DNA of 64,000 bases, taken from Saprospira grandis str. Lewin. Lineage in GTDB: Bacteria > Bacteroidota > Bacteroidia > Chitinophagales > Saprospiraceae. This document shows positions 16,892 through 24,450 of this stretch, one piece after another (position 1 is the first letter of the stretch; every line of letters starts with the position of its first letter). Made by a program: the position numbers and the translations under genes. Location of the stretch: assembly GCF_000250635.1 (NCBI RefSeq), contig NC_016940.1, positions 806,001 to 870,000 of the forward strand, in the 5' to 3' direction. The notes under the pieces are model-generated. The model was not told the origin of the DNA. It worked only from the letters and a program-made list of their open reading frames with translations, and did not search any database.

Positions 16892-17782
16892 ATGAATTTA
16901 AGCATGAAGCAGCCTTTTCTGCAGCTTGTTTACCTGGGCGCCATGATGAGTTTACTGTACATCAGTTATTTCCCCGGCGATTCTGCCTTTGCCCAAAAAA
17001 TTGCCGCCGAAAGCCTAAGCATTATGTTTGGTCTTTTTTTAGTTGGCGGAATTTTTCTTTTTCTCAAGCGGCCCTACCTCATGTTGCAATCTTGGTTGGC
17101 TTGCATGAGTTTTTGTTATTTTCTAAAAGGCAGCAGCGATAGTTTTTATTATGCTTCTATGCAACAGCAACAGCCTGTTTTTCAGTTGCTTCAACTCGAT
17201 CTTAAAAGCATTTCTTCTGAAGAAAATATATTGCTTTTAGAAAAGTTAAGCCAGTTAGAGGCCGATTTAATTTACCTGCAGGCTGATCAGAGCGCAGATG
17301 CTTGCTTGAGCGAAATTGAAAAAAAATATAGTCATAAATATGAGTTGGAGACTAAAAACTCTTGGGTTTACAGCCAACGCCCTTTAATTATAGACTCTAG
17401 CAACTGGACCTTTGCGCCCCTACTTATTGATACGCAAGCGCAAATTCGCTTGCTTTGTTTGCCTCAAAACAAACAAGAGCCGCTCAATTCAAAAAAATTA
17501 CAACAACTGAGCAAACATTCTGCTTTTATTGGAGCCGCACCTCTTTTTGTTGTTAGTTGGAGCCAGGACCTCCCTTGGTCCGAAGAATTGCGCAATCTTC
17601 GCCAAAGTTTAGAACTAGAAGATAGCCAGCTCGATATTAACTGGCAAACGGAAGGGCAACATATTTTTCACTCCAAAGAATTGCGCTGTCTCGAACTAAA
17701 CTCGCCCATTGAAGCCCGTTCTTTGTTTGGCCGCTACCAAATGCAAAAAACAACAGCCACTGCCGCTGCATCTTATCTATAA
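16892..17782 (+). CDS. Membrane protein with a degenerate EEP-like domain
   Basis: 296 residues. Two or three N-terminal membrane segments (LVYLGAMMSLLYISYF; LSIMFGLFLVGGIFLFL; LQSWLACMSFCYFL) precede a soluble domain from about residue 90. Its start, FQLLQLDLKSISSEENILLLEKLSQLEADLIYLQ, has the rhythm of endonuclease/exonuclease/phosphatase proteins of the membrane-anchored type, but the catalytic Asn, Glu and His-Asp motifs are not visible, so it is probably non-catalytic if the fold is right. It has its own terminator and no operon partner. The EEP link is a weak inference. Confidence 0.55.
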   Translation: MNLSMKQPFLQLVYLGAMMSLLYISYFPGDSAFAQKIAAESLSIMFGLFLVGGIFLFLKRPYLMLQSWLACMSFCYFLKGSSDSFYYASMQQQQPVFQLLQLDLKSISSEENILLLEKLSQLEADLIYLQADQSADACLSEIEKKYSHKYELETKNSWVYSQRPLIIDSSNWTFAPLLIDTQAQIRLLCLPQNKQEPLNSKKLQQLSKHSAFIGAAPLFVVSWSQDLPWSEELRNLRQSLELEDSQLDINWQTEGQHIFHSKELRCLELNSPIEARSLFGRYQMQKTTATAAASYL

Positions 17783-17807
17783 TTTCTCCTTTTTTATAGG
17801 AGCCCGC

Positions 17808-17839
17808 AAAGCCAAGCTTTTTTAAGTTTGGCTTTTTTT
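17808..17839 (+). terminator. Terminator after the membrane-protein gene
   Basis: AAAGCCAAGCTT pairs with AAGTTTGGCTTT and is followed by a T run, 26 bases after the stop codon. Confidence 0.85.
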
Positions 17840-17852
17840 ATTTTATTTTTTT

Positions 17853-17993
17853 GGGGCGTTACTCCTTTCAGTCGTCGAACTGCGGACTAAAGTCCTTGTT
17901 GTCAGGGCTCGCAGGTCTGCTCGGCCCTGCGCAAAAAAACAAGTTTTTTGCTTGGTCTGCGGCTGCGCCGCCCCCTTTCGCATCGCTAGGCCG
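17853..17993 (+). repeat. Mosaic intergenic repeat, copy F
   Basis: Begins GGGGCGTTACTCC with the AGTCGTCGAACTGCGGACTAAAG block, then the core, a CAAAAAAAC/GTTTTTTG hairpin and GCATCGCTAGGCCG. Nearly identical to copy G. Confidence 0.85.
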
Positions 17994-18000
17994 CAAAAGG

Positions 18001-18168
18001 CCCTTTCAATTAGCGGCTTTCAATTAGCAGCTAGGGTAAAAAGAGAGTTATTTTTGGACTTGTTTTTTATTTATGGAAGATTAAGCTCTGGGGTAAAATC
18101 TTTCCCTTTCAATTAGCGGCTTTCAATTAGCAAGCGGTAGAAAAATCAGAAAGATTTTTCTACCGCTT
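18001..18168. repeat. CTTTCAATTAGC repeats and a long hairpin
   Basis: Two copies of CCCTTTCAATTAGCGGC + TTTCAATTAGC (18001-18030 and 18104-18131), the second followed by a 16-bp stem AAGCGGTAGAAAAATC with loop AGAAA (18132-18168) and a T run. The stem-loop and ~45 bases beyond recur at 21773 and 29520. The hairpin may terminate transcription from the left. Confidence 0.75.
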
Positions 18169-18222
18169 TTTTTCTTTGGTCCAAAAAAATGGAGGAAATT
18201 TTTTGTTTGAAAAAAACTGGCC

Positions 18223-20112
18223 TTAATTTACCCAATAAGGCAAAACAGCTCGAAAAGGCTGGCCAGCGCAAAATCCTTCTATTTCGATCAAGAACAATCC
18301 TTTTTGCTCATTATTATAGTAGCTAATTTCTGCTTCTCCTTTTTCATCGCTGCTTAATGCAGCTTGCCAGAAAAGAGTGGGACTTAAATTCCCTCTCGGA
18401 ATAAGAAGGCCTTCATTTTTACGCTTTTCCTGATGATAGGCCGCATAATCGGCCACAAAAAATTGGCGGCTACTATCCAAATCAACAAAACTTTCTGAGT
18501 TGTAAAAAATCACCAGTTTGTTTTTCTGTTGTTTTTTCCCCTGCCTAATATTTTGGTCCATTTTGAACAAGGGCTGCTTCTCCAGCTTTTTTTCCCTGAT
18601 TACCGAAATCCCTTCTACATACACATCCCTTGAGCGAGAACGATCTGCCGAAGAAACCAAAGAAAAGTAAGCCTCCGCTAGGCCTTTATTTTCTAACAAG
18701 GCCCGAAAACTAAGTCGACTCCCTAAATTTTGAAAATCGAGGGGCAAACTATCCTGCTCAAAATAAAAAGGCAGCACTACACTATCTCTTTCTAAAGGAT
18801 ATTCTGAAGCAATACGCAAATCTTCCTCTCTCAAGGCTATATCATGGGGCAAAAAATCTTTTTGATAAACTTCTCCAGCCAAAATGCTAGTTAAGCAATA
18901 GGAATACAATACATTGCCCGTTTCTGGATAATAAGTATGAATGTAGTAGTCTCCCTCTTTTAGTCCTAACAAAAGCAACTCCCCATCGGCATTGGTCAAA
19001 AAAGTATCTATTAGTTCGGTATTCTGGCGAACAATTAGGGCGACTCCTGGCAGAGGCAAAAAATCATTCCCCAAACAGCGAAGGTATAATCCGACATCAT
19101 CCCCAGATAAACTATCTTTTAGGGCTTGTTTTTTTTGGGCCAAGGCCAAACTATCTATCCATTTTTCGCTGCGAAAAACAACCTCTTGTTTCTGCTCTGG
19201 CCTACTGGGTCGTAGATCAATTATTCTTTGTTCTTTAAATCCATGATAGCGCCCGACTAAGCGAATTTTTCTAGCTTTTTTGAGTGGAAAAGAAAAATTT
19301 CCCTCTTCATCTGTTTGAATTTTATCCAATAGCTCATCGGTTTCCGCATCAAAAACACTCAATTTTCTTTTGGCCAAAGGCAGATTGGGCCAGGCCCAAT
19401 AAAAACTGCCATTTAAGACGGTCCAAGCGCCTTTCTCTATTTTTTCTGTTTGATTTTCGCCTAAAAAATATTGAATGATATTGGGGTTATTCCAATCCTT
19501 TAGGCTGGCCAAATGCACAGCAACCGAAAAATCGGCAGATAGGGGTTTTCCCTTTGCATCTTTAAATTGAATGCCCAAAACCTCTTTTTGTCGAGTTTTA
19601 TGTTTTTTTGCGGCCAAATTCAAGTCTACATTTATGGCTAAGGGCATTTTGCTCGATTCTATTTTTTTGGCCTCCATTTTAGCCTCTTGCTGCAAATTTT
19701 CTAATGTAGTTTTTGCTTTTTTTTCTGTCCCTAACTTTTGTACTAGGGCTGGATCATAAAGCCAAATTGTTTTCTCAAAAAGGGCAGCGCTGTCTACATC
19801 CATAAAAATTCTCAAGCGATATGCGCCAGCTGTCGCAAATAATGGCCAACTAAAATCGCCTTCGCCTCTTCCTGCTTGCAAAAGGAAGCGCTTTTTTTTC
19901 AACAGCTTTTCATTGGGGGTATAAATTTCTGCATAAAAAACACTGCTGTCGGCCAAAGCTTCCCCATCGGCTTGGGCATAAACAGAAAACCAAAGAATAT
20001 CCCCTGCCCGATAAATACTTCGGTCTGTTTGCGCATAGATTCTAGCGACTTGTCCTTTCAGAAAGGGCGTAAAAAACAGAGAGATCAATAAACTAAGATA
20101 AAATTGCTTCAT
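18223..20112 (-). CDS. Exported MG2-domain (macroglobulin-like) protein
   Basis: 629 residues with a signal peptide (MKQFYLSLLISLFFTPFLKGQ). Residues ~25-110 resemble an alpha-2-macroglobulin MG2 domain (IYAQTDRSIYRAGDILWFSVYAQ). A carboxypeptidase-regulatory-like beta domain is suggested at about 355-400 (LPGVALIVRQNTELIDTFLTNADGELLLLGLKEGDYYIHTYYP). There is no thioester motif, and the protein is far shorter than true macroglobulins. Similar MG2-plus-plug proteins are frequent in Bacteroidota envelopes, with unknown roles. It stands alone between two intergenic repeats and is convergent with the membrane-protein gene. Confidence 0.65.
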   Translation of the reverse strand: MKQFYLSLLISLFFTPFLKGQVARIYAQTDRSIYRAGDILWFSVYAQADGEALADSSVFYAEIYTPNEKLLKKKRFLLQAGRGEGDFSWPLFATAGAYRLRIFMDVDSAALFEKTIWLYDPALVQKLGTEKKAKTTLENLQQEAKMEAKKIESSKMPLAINVDLNLAAKKHKTRQKEVLGIQFKDAKGKPLSADFSVAVHLASLKDWNNPNIIQYFLGENQTEKIEKGAWTVLNGSFYWAWPNLPLAKRKLSVFDAETDELLDKIQTDEEGNFSFPLKKARKIRLVGRYHGFKEQRIIDLRPSRPEQKQEVVFRSEKWIDSLALAQKKQALKDSLSGDDVGLYLRCLGNDFLPLPGVALIVRQNTELIDTFLTNADGELLLLGLKEGDYYIHTYYPETGNVLYSYCLTSILAGEVYQKDFLPHDIALREEDLRIASEYPLERDSVVLPFYFEQDSLPLDFQNLGSRLSFRALLENKGLAEAYFSLVSSADRSRSRDVYVEGISVIREKKLEKQPLFKMDQNIRQGKKQQKNKLVIFYNSESFVDLDSSRQFFVADYAAYHQEKRKNEGLLIPRGNLSPTLFWQAALSSDEKGEAEISYYNNEQKGLFLIEIEGFCAGQPFRAVLPYWVN

Positions 20113-20151
20113 TTTTTTCTTTTCTATCTAGATGCAGCTTTTTGTTTTTTG

Positions 20152-20292
20152 GGGGCGTTACTCCTTTCAGTCGTCGAACTGCGGACTAAAGTCCTTGTTG
20201 TCAGGGCTCGCAGGTCTGCTCGGCCCTGCGCAAAAAAACAAGTTTTTTGCTCGGTCTGCGGCTGCGCCGCACTGCTGCACATCGCTAGGCCA
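20152..20292 (+). repeat. Mosaic intergenic repeat, copy G
   Basis: Almost the same sequence as copy F, but the 3' part reads GCACTGCTGCACATCGCTAGGCC. It lies between divergent genes, upstream of the flavoprotein. The remaining 20293-20464 is AT-rich with no clear site. Confidence 0.85.
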
Positions 20293-20464
20293 ACAAAACC
20301 CATTATTTTTTCGAATTGGGCATAGAAAATCATTATTCACACAAGCAAACACCTAAAAATCAAATAGTTAATATTATTCCAGCATCTGAAAACGCAACAA
20401 CGTTGCAACAATTTGCCGTATTTTGTATTATTACAATGATTTCTTTTGAACTTCTCAAAAAAAT

Positions 20465-21370
20465 ATGATGGATAAAAATTTTGAAGTAATTATCATTGGT
20501 GGTAGCTATGCTGGACTTTCTGCGGCATTAAGCTTAGGTCGTTCTCTTCGGAAAACATTAGTTATTGACGCAGGGCAAGCTTGCAATCGTCAAACCCCTT
20601 CTTCTCATAACTTTTTAACTCAAGATGGAAGTCCCCCTGCGGAAATTGCAGCAATAGCTAAGAATCAATTAACTAAATATGACTCTCTTCATTTTTACAA
20701 CGGTTTAGCGTTAAGTGCTCAAAAAAATAAAAGTGGATTTGATGTCAAAACAGAAAATGGCGAATTTTTTACAGCAAAGAAGTTAGTTCTTGCACATGGC
20801 TTAAAAGATATAATGCCTAAAATTGATGGCTTTGCAGCAACTTGGGGCATTTCTCTAATTCACTGTCCATACTGCCACGGTTATGAAGTTAGAAATAAAA
20901 AAACGGCTATTATTGCAAATGGACAAAGGGCCTTTCATCTAGCAGCACTTGTTAATAATTTAAGCGCTGACATAAAAGTATTAACCAATGGGCCCAGAAA
21001 TTTAAATGAGCAACAAGTAATACAGCTTAGTAAGCAAAATATTCCGATTGTAGAGAAGGAAATTGTTGCAGTTGAGCAACAAAACGGACAAATTCAGTCC
21101 ATTTTATTTGCTGACGGTAGCTCGGAAAAATTTGACTGTGCCTATACTTCAATTCCTGTGCAACAATCATCCACAATTGCCTCTGATTTAGGTTGTGTAT
21201 TAACAGATGATGGGTTAATTGAAGTAGATCAAATGCAAAAAACCACAATAAAAGGTGTTTTTGCCTGTGGAGACAATAGTTCGAGAATGCGTTCTGTTGC
21301 TACAGCTGTCTATACGGGCTCTATCTGTGGTGCAATGATTAACAATGAACTAACACTAGAAAATTTTTAG
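20465..21370 (+). CDS. Thioredoxin-reductase-like FAD/NAD(P) oxidoreductase
   Basis: 301 residues. The N-terminal dinucleotide site IIIGGSYAGLSAALSLGRSLRKTLVIDAG binds FAD. The redox pair is in CPYCHGYE (about residues 134-141), as in low-Mr thioredoxin reductases. The NAD(P) part has a weakened glycine motif (TAIIANGQRAFHLAAL). The C-terminal FAD motif GVFACGDNSS is complete. This subgroup is usually annotated only as NAD(P)/FAD-dependent oxidoreductase, and no thioredoxin gene is adjacent. It is more AT-rich and uses different codons from the flanking core genes, which suggests acquisition. Start: ATG 20465, with a second ATG directly after. Confidence 0.85.
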   Translation: MMDKNFEVIIIGGSYAGLSAALSLGRSLRKTLVIDAGQACNRQTPSSHNFLTQDGSPPAEIAAIAKNQLTKYDSLHFYNGLALSAQKNKSGFDVKTENGEFFTAKKLVLAHGLKDIMPKIDGFAATWGISLIHCPYCHGYEVRNKKTAIIANGQRAFHLAALVNNLSADIKVLTNGPRNLNEQQVIQLSKQNIPIVEKEIVAVEQQNGQIQSILFADGSSEKFDCAYTSIPVQQSSTIASDLGCVLTDDGLIEVDQMQKTTIKGVFACGDNSSRMRSVATAVYTGSICGAMINNELTLENF

Positions 21371-21567
21371 CCTCCTTTCTAAGCAGCTTTAAATTATCGC
21401 GTAGCCAAAATTTTAGCTCAAAAGACTGGATCTGGCCTGCGGCCACGGCTTCGCAGGGCTAAACCGAGCACATCTTTTGTTTTTTTCTTTGGCCCAAAAT
21501 GCCCTTTCAATTAGCGGCTTTCAATTAAGCAGAGAAATAAAAAAAGAGTTGTTTATTTTGTTTTTTT

Positions 21568-21697
21568 GGGGCCTCCGCTGCGGCTCCGCCTTGCGGCGCT
21601 ACGCTTCAGGGCTCGCAGGTCTGCTCGGCCCTTCGCAAAAAAACAAGTTTTTTGCTCGGTCTGCGGCTGCGCCGCCCCCTTTCGCATCGCTAGGCCG
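21568..21697 (+). repeat. Mosaic intergenic repeat, copy H
   Basis: GGGGCCTCCGCTGCGGCTCC start, CTTCGCAAAAAAACAAG hairpin, GCATCGCTAGGCCG end. The same as copy J in the right-hand long repeat. 21371-21567 otherwise holds only a degenerate repeat fragment and a CTTTCAATTAGC pair. Confidence 0.85.
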
Positions 21698-21772
21698 CAC
21701 AACTTTTGTTTTTTCTCTCTGTTTTTTTCTTCGGCCGCAAAAGGCCCTTTCAATTAGCGGCTTTCAATTAGC

Positions 21773-21809
21773 AAGCGGTAGAAAAATCAGAAAGATTTTT
21801 CTACCGCTT
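21773..21809. repeat. 16-bp stem hairpin, loop AGAAA
   Basis: AAGCGGTAGAAAAATC - AGAAA - GATTTTTCTACCGCTT followed by T. The homologous hairpin at 29520-29556 has the loop in the opposite orientation (TTTCT). A possible terminator in either direction. Confidence 0.8.
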
Positions 21810-22049
21810 TTTTTCTTTGGTCCAAAAAAATGGAGGAAATTTTTCTGGGGCAGAAAAAAAGGAGAAAATTATAGTCGAACAGAAAAATGGCCTCAAAAAA
21901 ATGGTTAAATTGAAATGCGGGACCAATTTGCTAAAAAAATTGGCCAGGCGGTTTTTGGCCCAGCGCTGCGCAGCGGTGGCCGAAGGCCAGACCGAGTTTT
22001 TGAGCGCAGCGAAAAAACGAAGGGCCGAGCGAATAGCGAGCTGCGGAGC

Positions 22050-23607
22050 CTTGGGTTGACCCACTTTTTATAGCGGTGTCAATTTAGGGATCGATATCCA
22101 TCATACATAAATATGAATCTCTCTAACCCTAGTCCTATTTTCTTGACGGATACGGCATGCCTAGTTTTCTTCACTGCGCCATTAAATCCGCCCAACCTTG
22201 CTATAATCCAATAGGCCCAAGCCATTGATTTAGAGGTAAATGGGTTGCGCAAAGAAGGGCTTTGGCTTTCGCCTTTTAGATATTGTTTAAATATAAGATC
22301 TAAGACTTCTACTTCATCTTCTGTGAAAATAGAGGTTGCTGGAGTCTCATTATCTTGGTTAAGTCCAGCTTCTTTAAGCTTAAGGACCTTGTCAGATGCA
22401 CTGATTGCCATAAGTATCATTTTGCGGATAGCTTTACCTGTTTTTAAACATATGTTTTCAATGTCAAAGCCATCTGATTTTAAATATTTAAAGTATGTTT
22501 CAATTAACCACCTCTTGCGGTAGCAAAGAACAAGCTCTAAGAGCTCTTCTTCGCTGTTGATTTCTTCATTTGTGAGTAAGCGCCAACTGATGGTTTTATC
22601 ATCATGATCTTTTTTTGTTCGGCTTCTTTTTCTAGCGGCAGGTTTTGAAAAACCTTTGCCCTTTTCAAAGACCTCAATAACATTGATTATCATTGGTTTA
22701 GGCCTTGGTTCGCCAAGGACGTACTTACAAGATTTTGGAACGGCAAAAGTCACTTTTTTAGATCGAACAACTAGCTTCTTCCCGTTAAGTTTTTTACGGC
22801 TACTCTTGACCGTTTCTGTCGTCTCAAAGTCTGCTGGATAATGTTCAAAGACATCACATAATGGAATCTTTTTGCCATCCTCCCAAATCGTTGCTCGTCT
22901 ATCTGTTCGAGACCGAATCAAGAACTTAATATGCTGTCTGAAAAAACTTTCCATCATGGGATAAACATCTCCTTCTCGATCACAAACATGTAAAATATCA
23001 ATTAGGTCGTTAATTATTTTTAACGCAGATTCTGTCTCTTCTACATTTATTTTCCACCTCGTAATTTCACCTCTAAAATGACCCGTATTTCTATTTTCAG
23101 CCTCCTTACAAGTTACTCTATTTTTATATCGATTATAAAGCTGAATACCTCCTAAGCCATGATAATGAAAGCTTTCTCGACCATATAGTAGAGCCATGTG
23201 AAGAAATACAGACAAATTTGTTTCCCGACCTCCAGGGCCTAAACCCTCTTTGTCGGTTAGTCTATTTCTTTGCTTGTTCAGTACAACTTCAGAGGTGTCG
23301 TGAAAGGCCAGAAGCTTTTCTTCAACCACCTTCATAGACTCCCTACTTTTGCCAATAAACTCAAATTGAATGTATTCCTCAGTAAGATTTTTGTTTGATA
23401 ACAACCTCATGAAAGCCTTACGGTCTGCATCAGTTTTTGCTACATTTGTTAAATGTGGGTTAGGATTATTTTTTAGACTCTCTACTAATCTATAACATAC
23501 TCTTACTGATTGCTTATTTAGCATAAATGAAGACACCTTTGTACTGTCCATATAAATCTTGATTTAGAGCTAATTTAAGCTTATTTTTAAAAGTGGGTCA
23601 ACCCAAG
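22050..23607 (-). mobile_element. IS4-family insertion sequence, copy 2, 1558 bp
   Basis: The same 19-bp inverted repeats as copy 1. Target duplication CTGCGGAGC at 22041-22049 and 23608-23616. Its insertion point inside the mosaic repeat is the same as that of copy 1, while the element lies in the opposite direction relative to the window. Confidence 0.93.
22079..23551 (-). CDS. IS4-family transposase, copy 2
   Basis: 490 residues, full length, with the same DRE-D and YREK signatures as copy 1 and seven substitutions relative to it. None falls on the catalytic motifs (one is D-D-K for D-D-E in the variable loop near RTKKDHDD). Intact start, stop and IS ends suggest the element could still move. 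It lies just downstream of, and codirectional with, the TOPRIM-like gene, but a terminator separates them. Confidence 0.93.
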   Translation of the reverse strand: MDSTKVSSFMLNKQSVRVCYRLVESLKNNPNPHLTNVAKTDADRKAFMRLLSNKNLTEEYIQFEFIGKSRESMKVVEEKLLAFHDTSEVVLNKQRNRLTDKEGLGPGGRETNLSVFLHMALLYGRESFHYHGLGGIQLYNRYKNRVTCKEAENRNTGHFRGEITRWKINVEETESALKIINDLIDILHVCDREGDVYPMMESFFRQHIKFLIRSRTDRRATIWEDGKKIPLCDVFEHYPADFETTETVKSSRKKLNGKKLVVRSKKVTFAVPKSCKYVLGEPRPKPMIINVIEVFEKGKGFSKPAARKRSRTKKDHDDKTISWRLLTNEEINSEEELLELVLCYRKRWLIETYFKYLKSDGFDIENICLKTGKAIRKMILMAISASDKVLKLKEAGLNQDNETPATSIFTEDEVEVLDLIFKQYLKGESQSPSLRNPFTSKSMAWAYWIIARLGGFNGAVKKTRHAVSVKKIGLGLERFIFMYDGYRSLN

Positions 23608-23664
23608 CTGCGGAGCATAGCGGCGGCCAGCAAAGCTGGCCGCGGACCCCAAAAAATTCCCATC

Positions 23665-23692
23665 ACAAAAAATCCCCTAGCAGGAGGGGATC
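23665..23692 (-). terminator. Terminator of the helicase/TOPRIM operon
   Basis: Minus strand: ATCCCCT, loop CCTGCT, AGGGGAT, then TTTTTT. It begins 27 bases past the TOPRIM-like gene stop. Confidence 0.8.
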
Positions 23693-23718
23693 ATATTTTT
23701 TTAGTGAGCCTTGGGGGC

Positions 23719-24450
23719 TTATGTTTTTTTATCTAGAAAATAAAATACTTCACGGTCTAAATAATTGACTAAGGGGCTATCATTCAAACCATCTAAGTCC
23801 CAAATATCATCACTTATATATTTTCTGTTGGGTGATGCACTTTTCTTACCGCCCTCTCTATGCCCCAGCATCATATAAACATACCACTCGTACTTTTTTT
23901 TATCTAGATCTTGCCCCTCCACCTCTTTAGGAAAATTTTCTTTCTCAAGATTTTTAATACAATCCGTATAGCTACTAAGACAGCTAAAAAAAGGTTTTCC
24001 TCTTTCGGCAATACAATGCTGCATAACATCTTCTAAATTACCATCCTTTTCGTTGTCTGGAACGATAAAAAAACCTGTATTCTTTAGCTCATACTTTTCT
24101 AGTAGTCCTTTCATGTACTCTTTTCTTGCTGCAGCACCTCCTGCTGGTCTATGTTGAGGAGTATCTGCATCAATAAAAACAAAACAGTTGTATCCAATTT
24201 TTTCTAGATTTTTAATGTGTTTCATCAATGATTCTATTTTAGTAGAATCAATACCACCTGATTTTAATTCTTTATTGTAGACAGCTAACTCTATAGAATA
24301 GTCCTCTGTATTTATTTCTGCCGAAAAATGCTGCTTATTTTCGGTCTCTTCAGCTTCCAATACAACCTTATAGCGTTGTTCTAATATTTGTGTAAATAAT
24401 GCAAGTTCTCCTTGGCCCTCAACAAAAATTTTTACGTTTTTTTTACTCAT
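23719..24450 (-). CDS. TOPRIM-like protein (DUF3226 type), partner of the ATPase
   Basis: 243 residues. VKIFVEGQGELALFTQIL carries the conserved glutamate that opens TOPRIM domains; NCFVFIDADTPQ gives the D-x-D pair; VPDNEKDGNLEDVM matches the G-x-L/x-E-D segment seen in DUF3226/DUF4435-type proteins. Such domains bind metal and cut nucleic acid, or act as effectors, alongside OLD/AAA-15-type ATPases (compare GajA of Gabija and AriB of PARIS). The ATG overlaps the end of the helicase-ATPase gene by 8 bases (ATGAGTAA), implying translational coupling and a fixed stoichiometry. AT-rich like its partner. The nuclease role is inferred from motifs. Confidence 0.7.
   Translation of the reverse strand: MSKKNVKIFVEGQGELALFTQILEQRYKVVLEAEETENKQHFSAEINTEDYSIELAVYNKELKSGGIDSTKIESLMKHIKNLEKIGYNCFVFIDADTPQHRPAGGAAARKEYMKGLLEKYELKNTGFFIVPDNEKDGNLEDVMQHCIAERGKPFFSCLSSYTDCIKNLEKENFPKEVEGQDLDKKKYEWYVYMMLGHREGGKKSASPNRKYISDDIWDLDGLNDSPLVNYLDREVFYFLDKKT

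Larger units (their letters stand above)
21957..23650 (-). repeat. Mosaic intergenic repeat, copy I, interrupted by IS4
   Basis: Segments 21957-22049 and 23617-23650 rejoin at the 9-bp duplicate CTGCGGAGC into a copy equivalent to copy K (GCGAG-CTGCGGAGC-ATAGCGGCGGCC). Confidence 0.85.
21523..23675. repeat. Long direct repeat LDR-1 (left), interrupted by IS4
   Basis: 21523-22049 plus 23617-23675, about 0.58 kb without the IS, matches 29286-29864 with only scattered differences. It contains mosaic repeats H and I, a CTTTCAATTAGC pair and the long hairpin. It lies immediately downstream of the helicase/TOPRIM operon. Confidence 0.9.
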
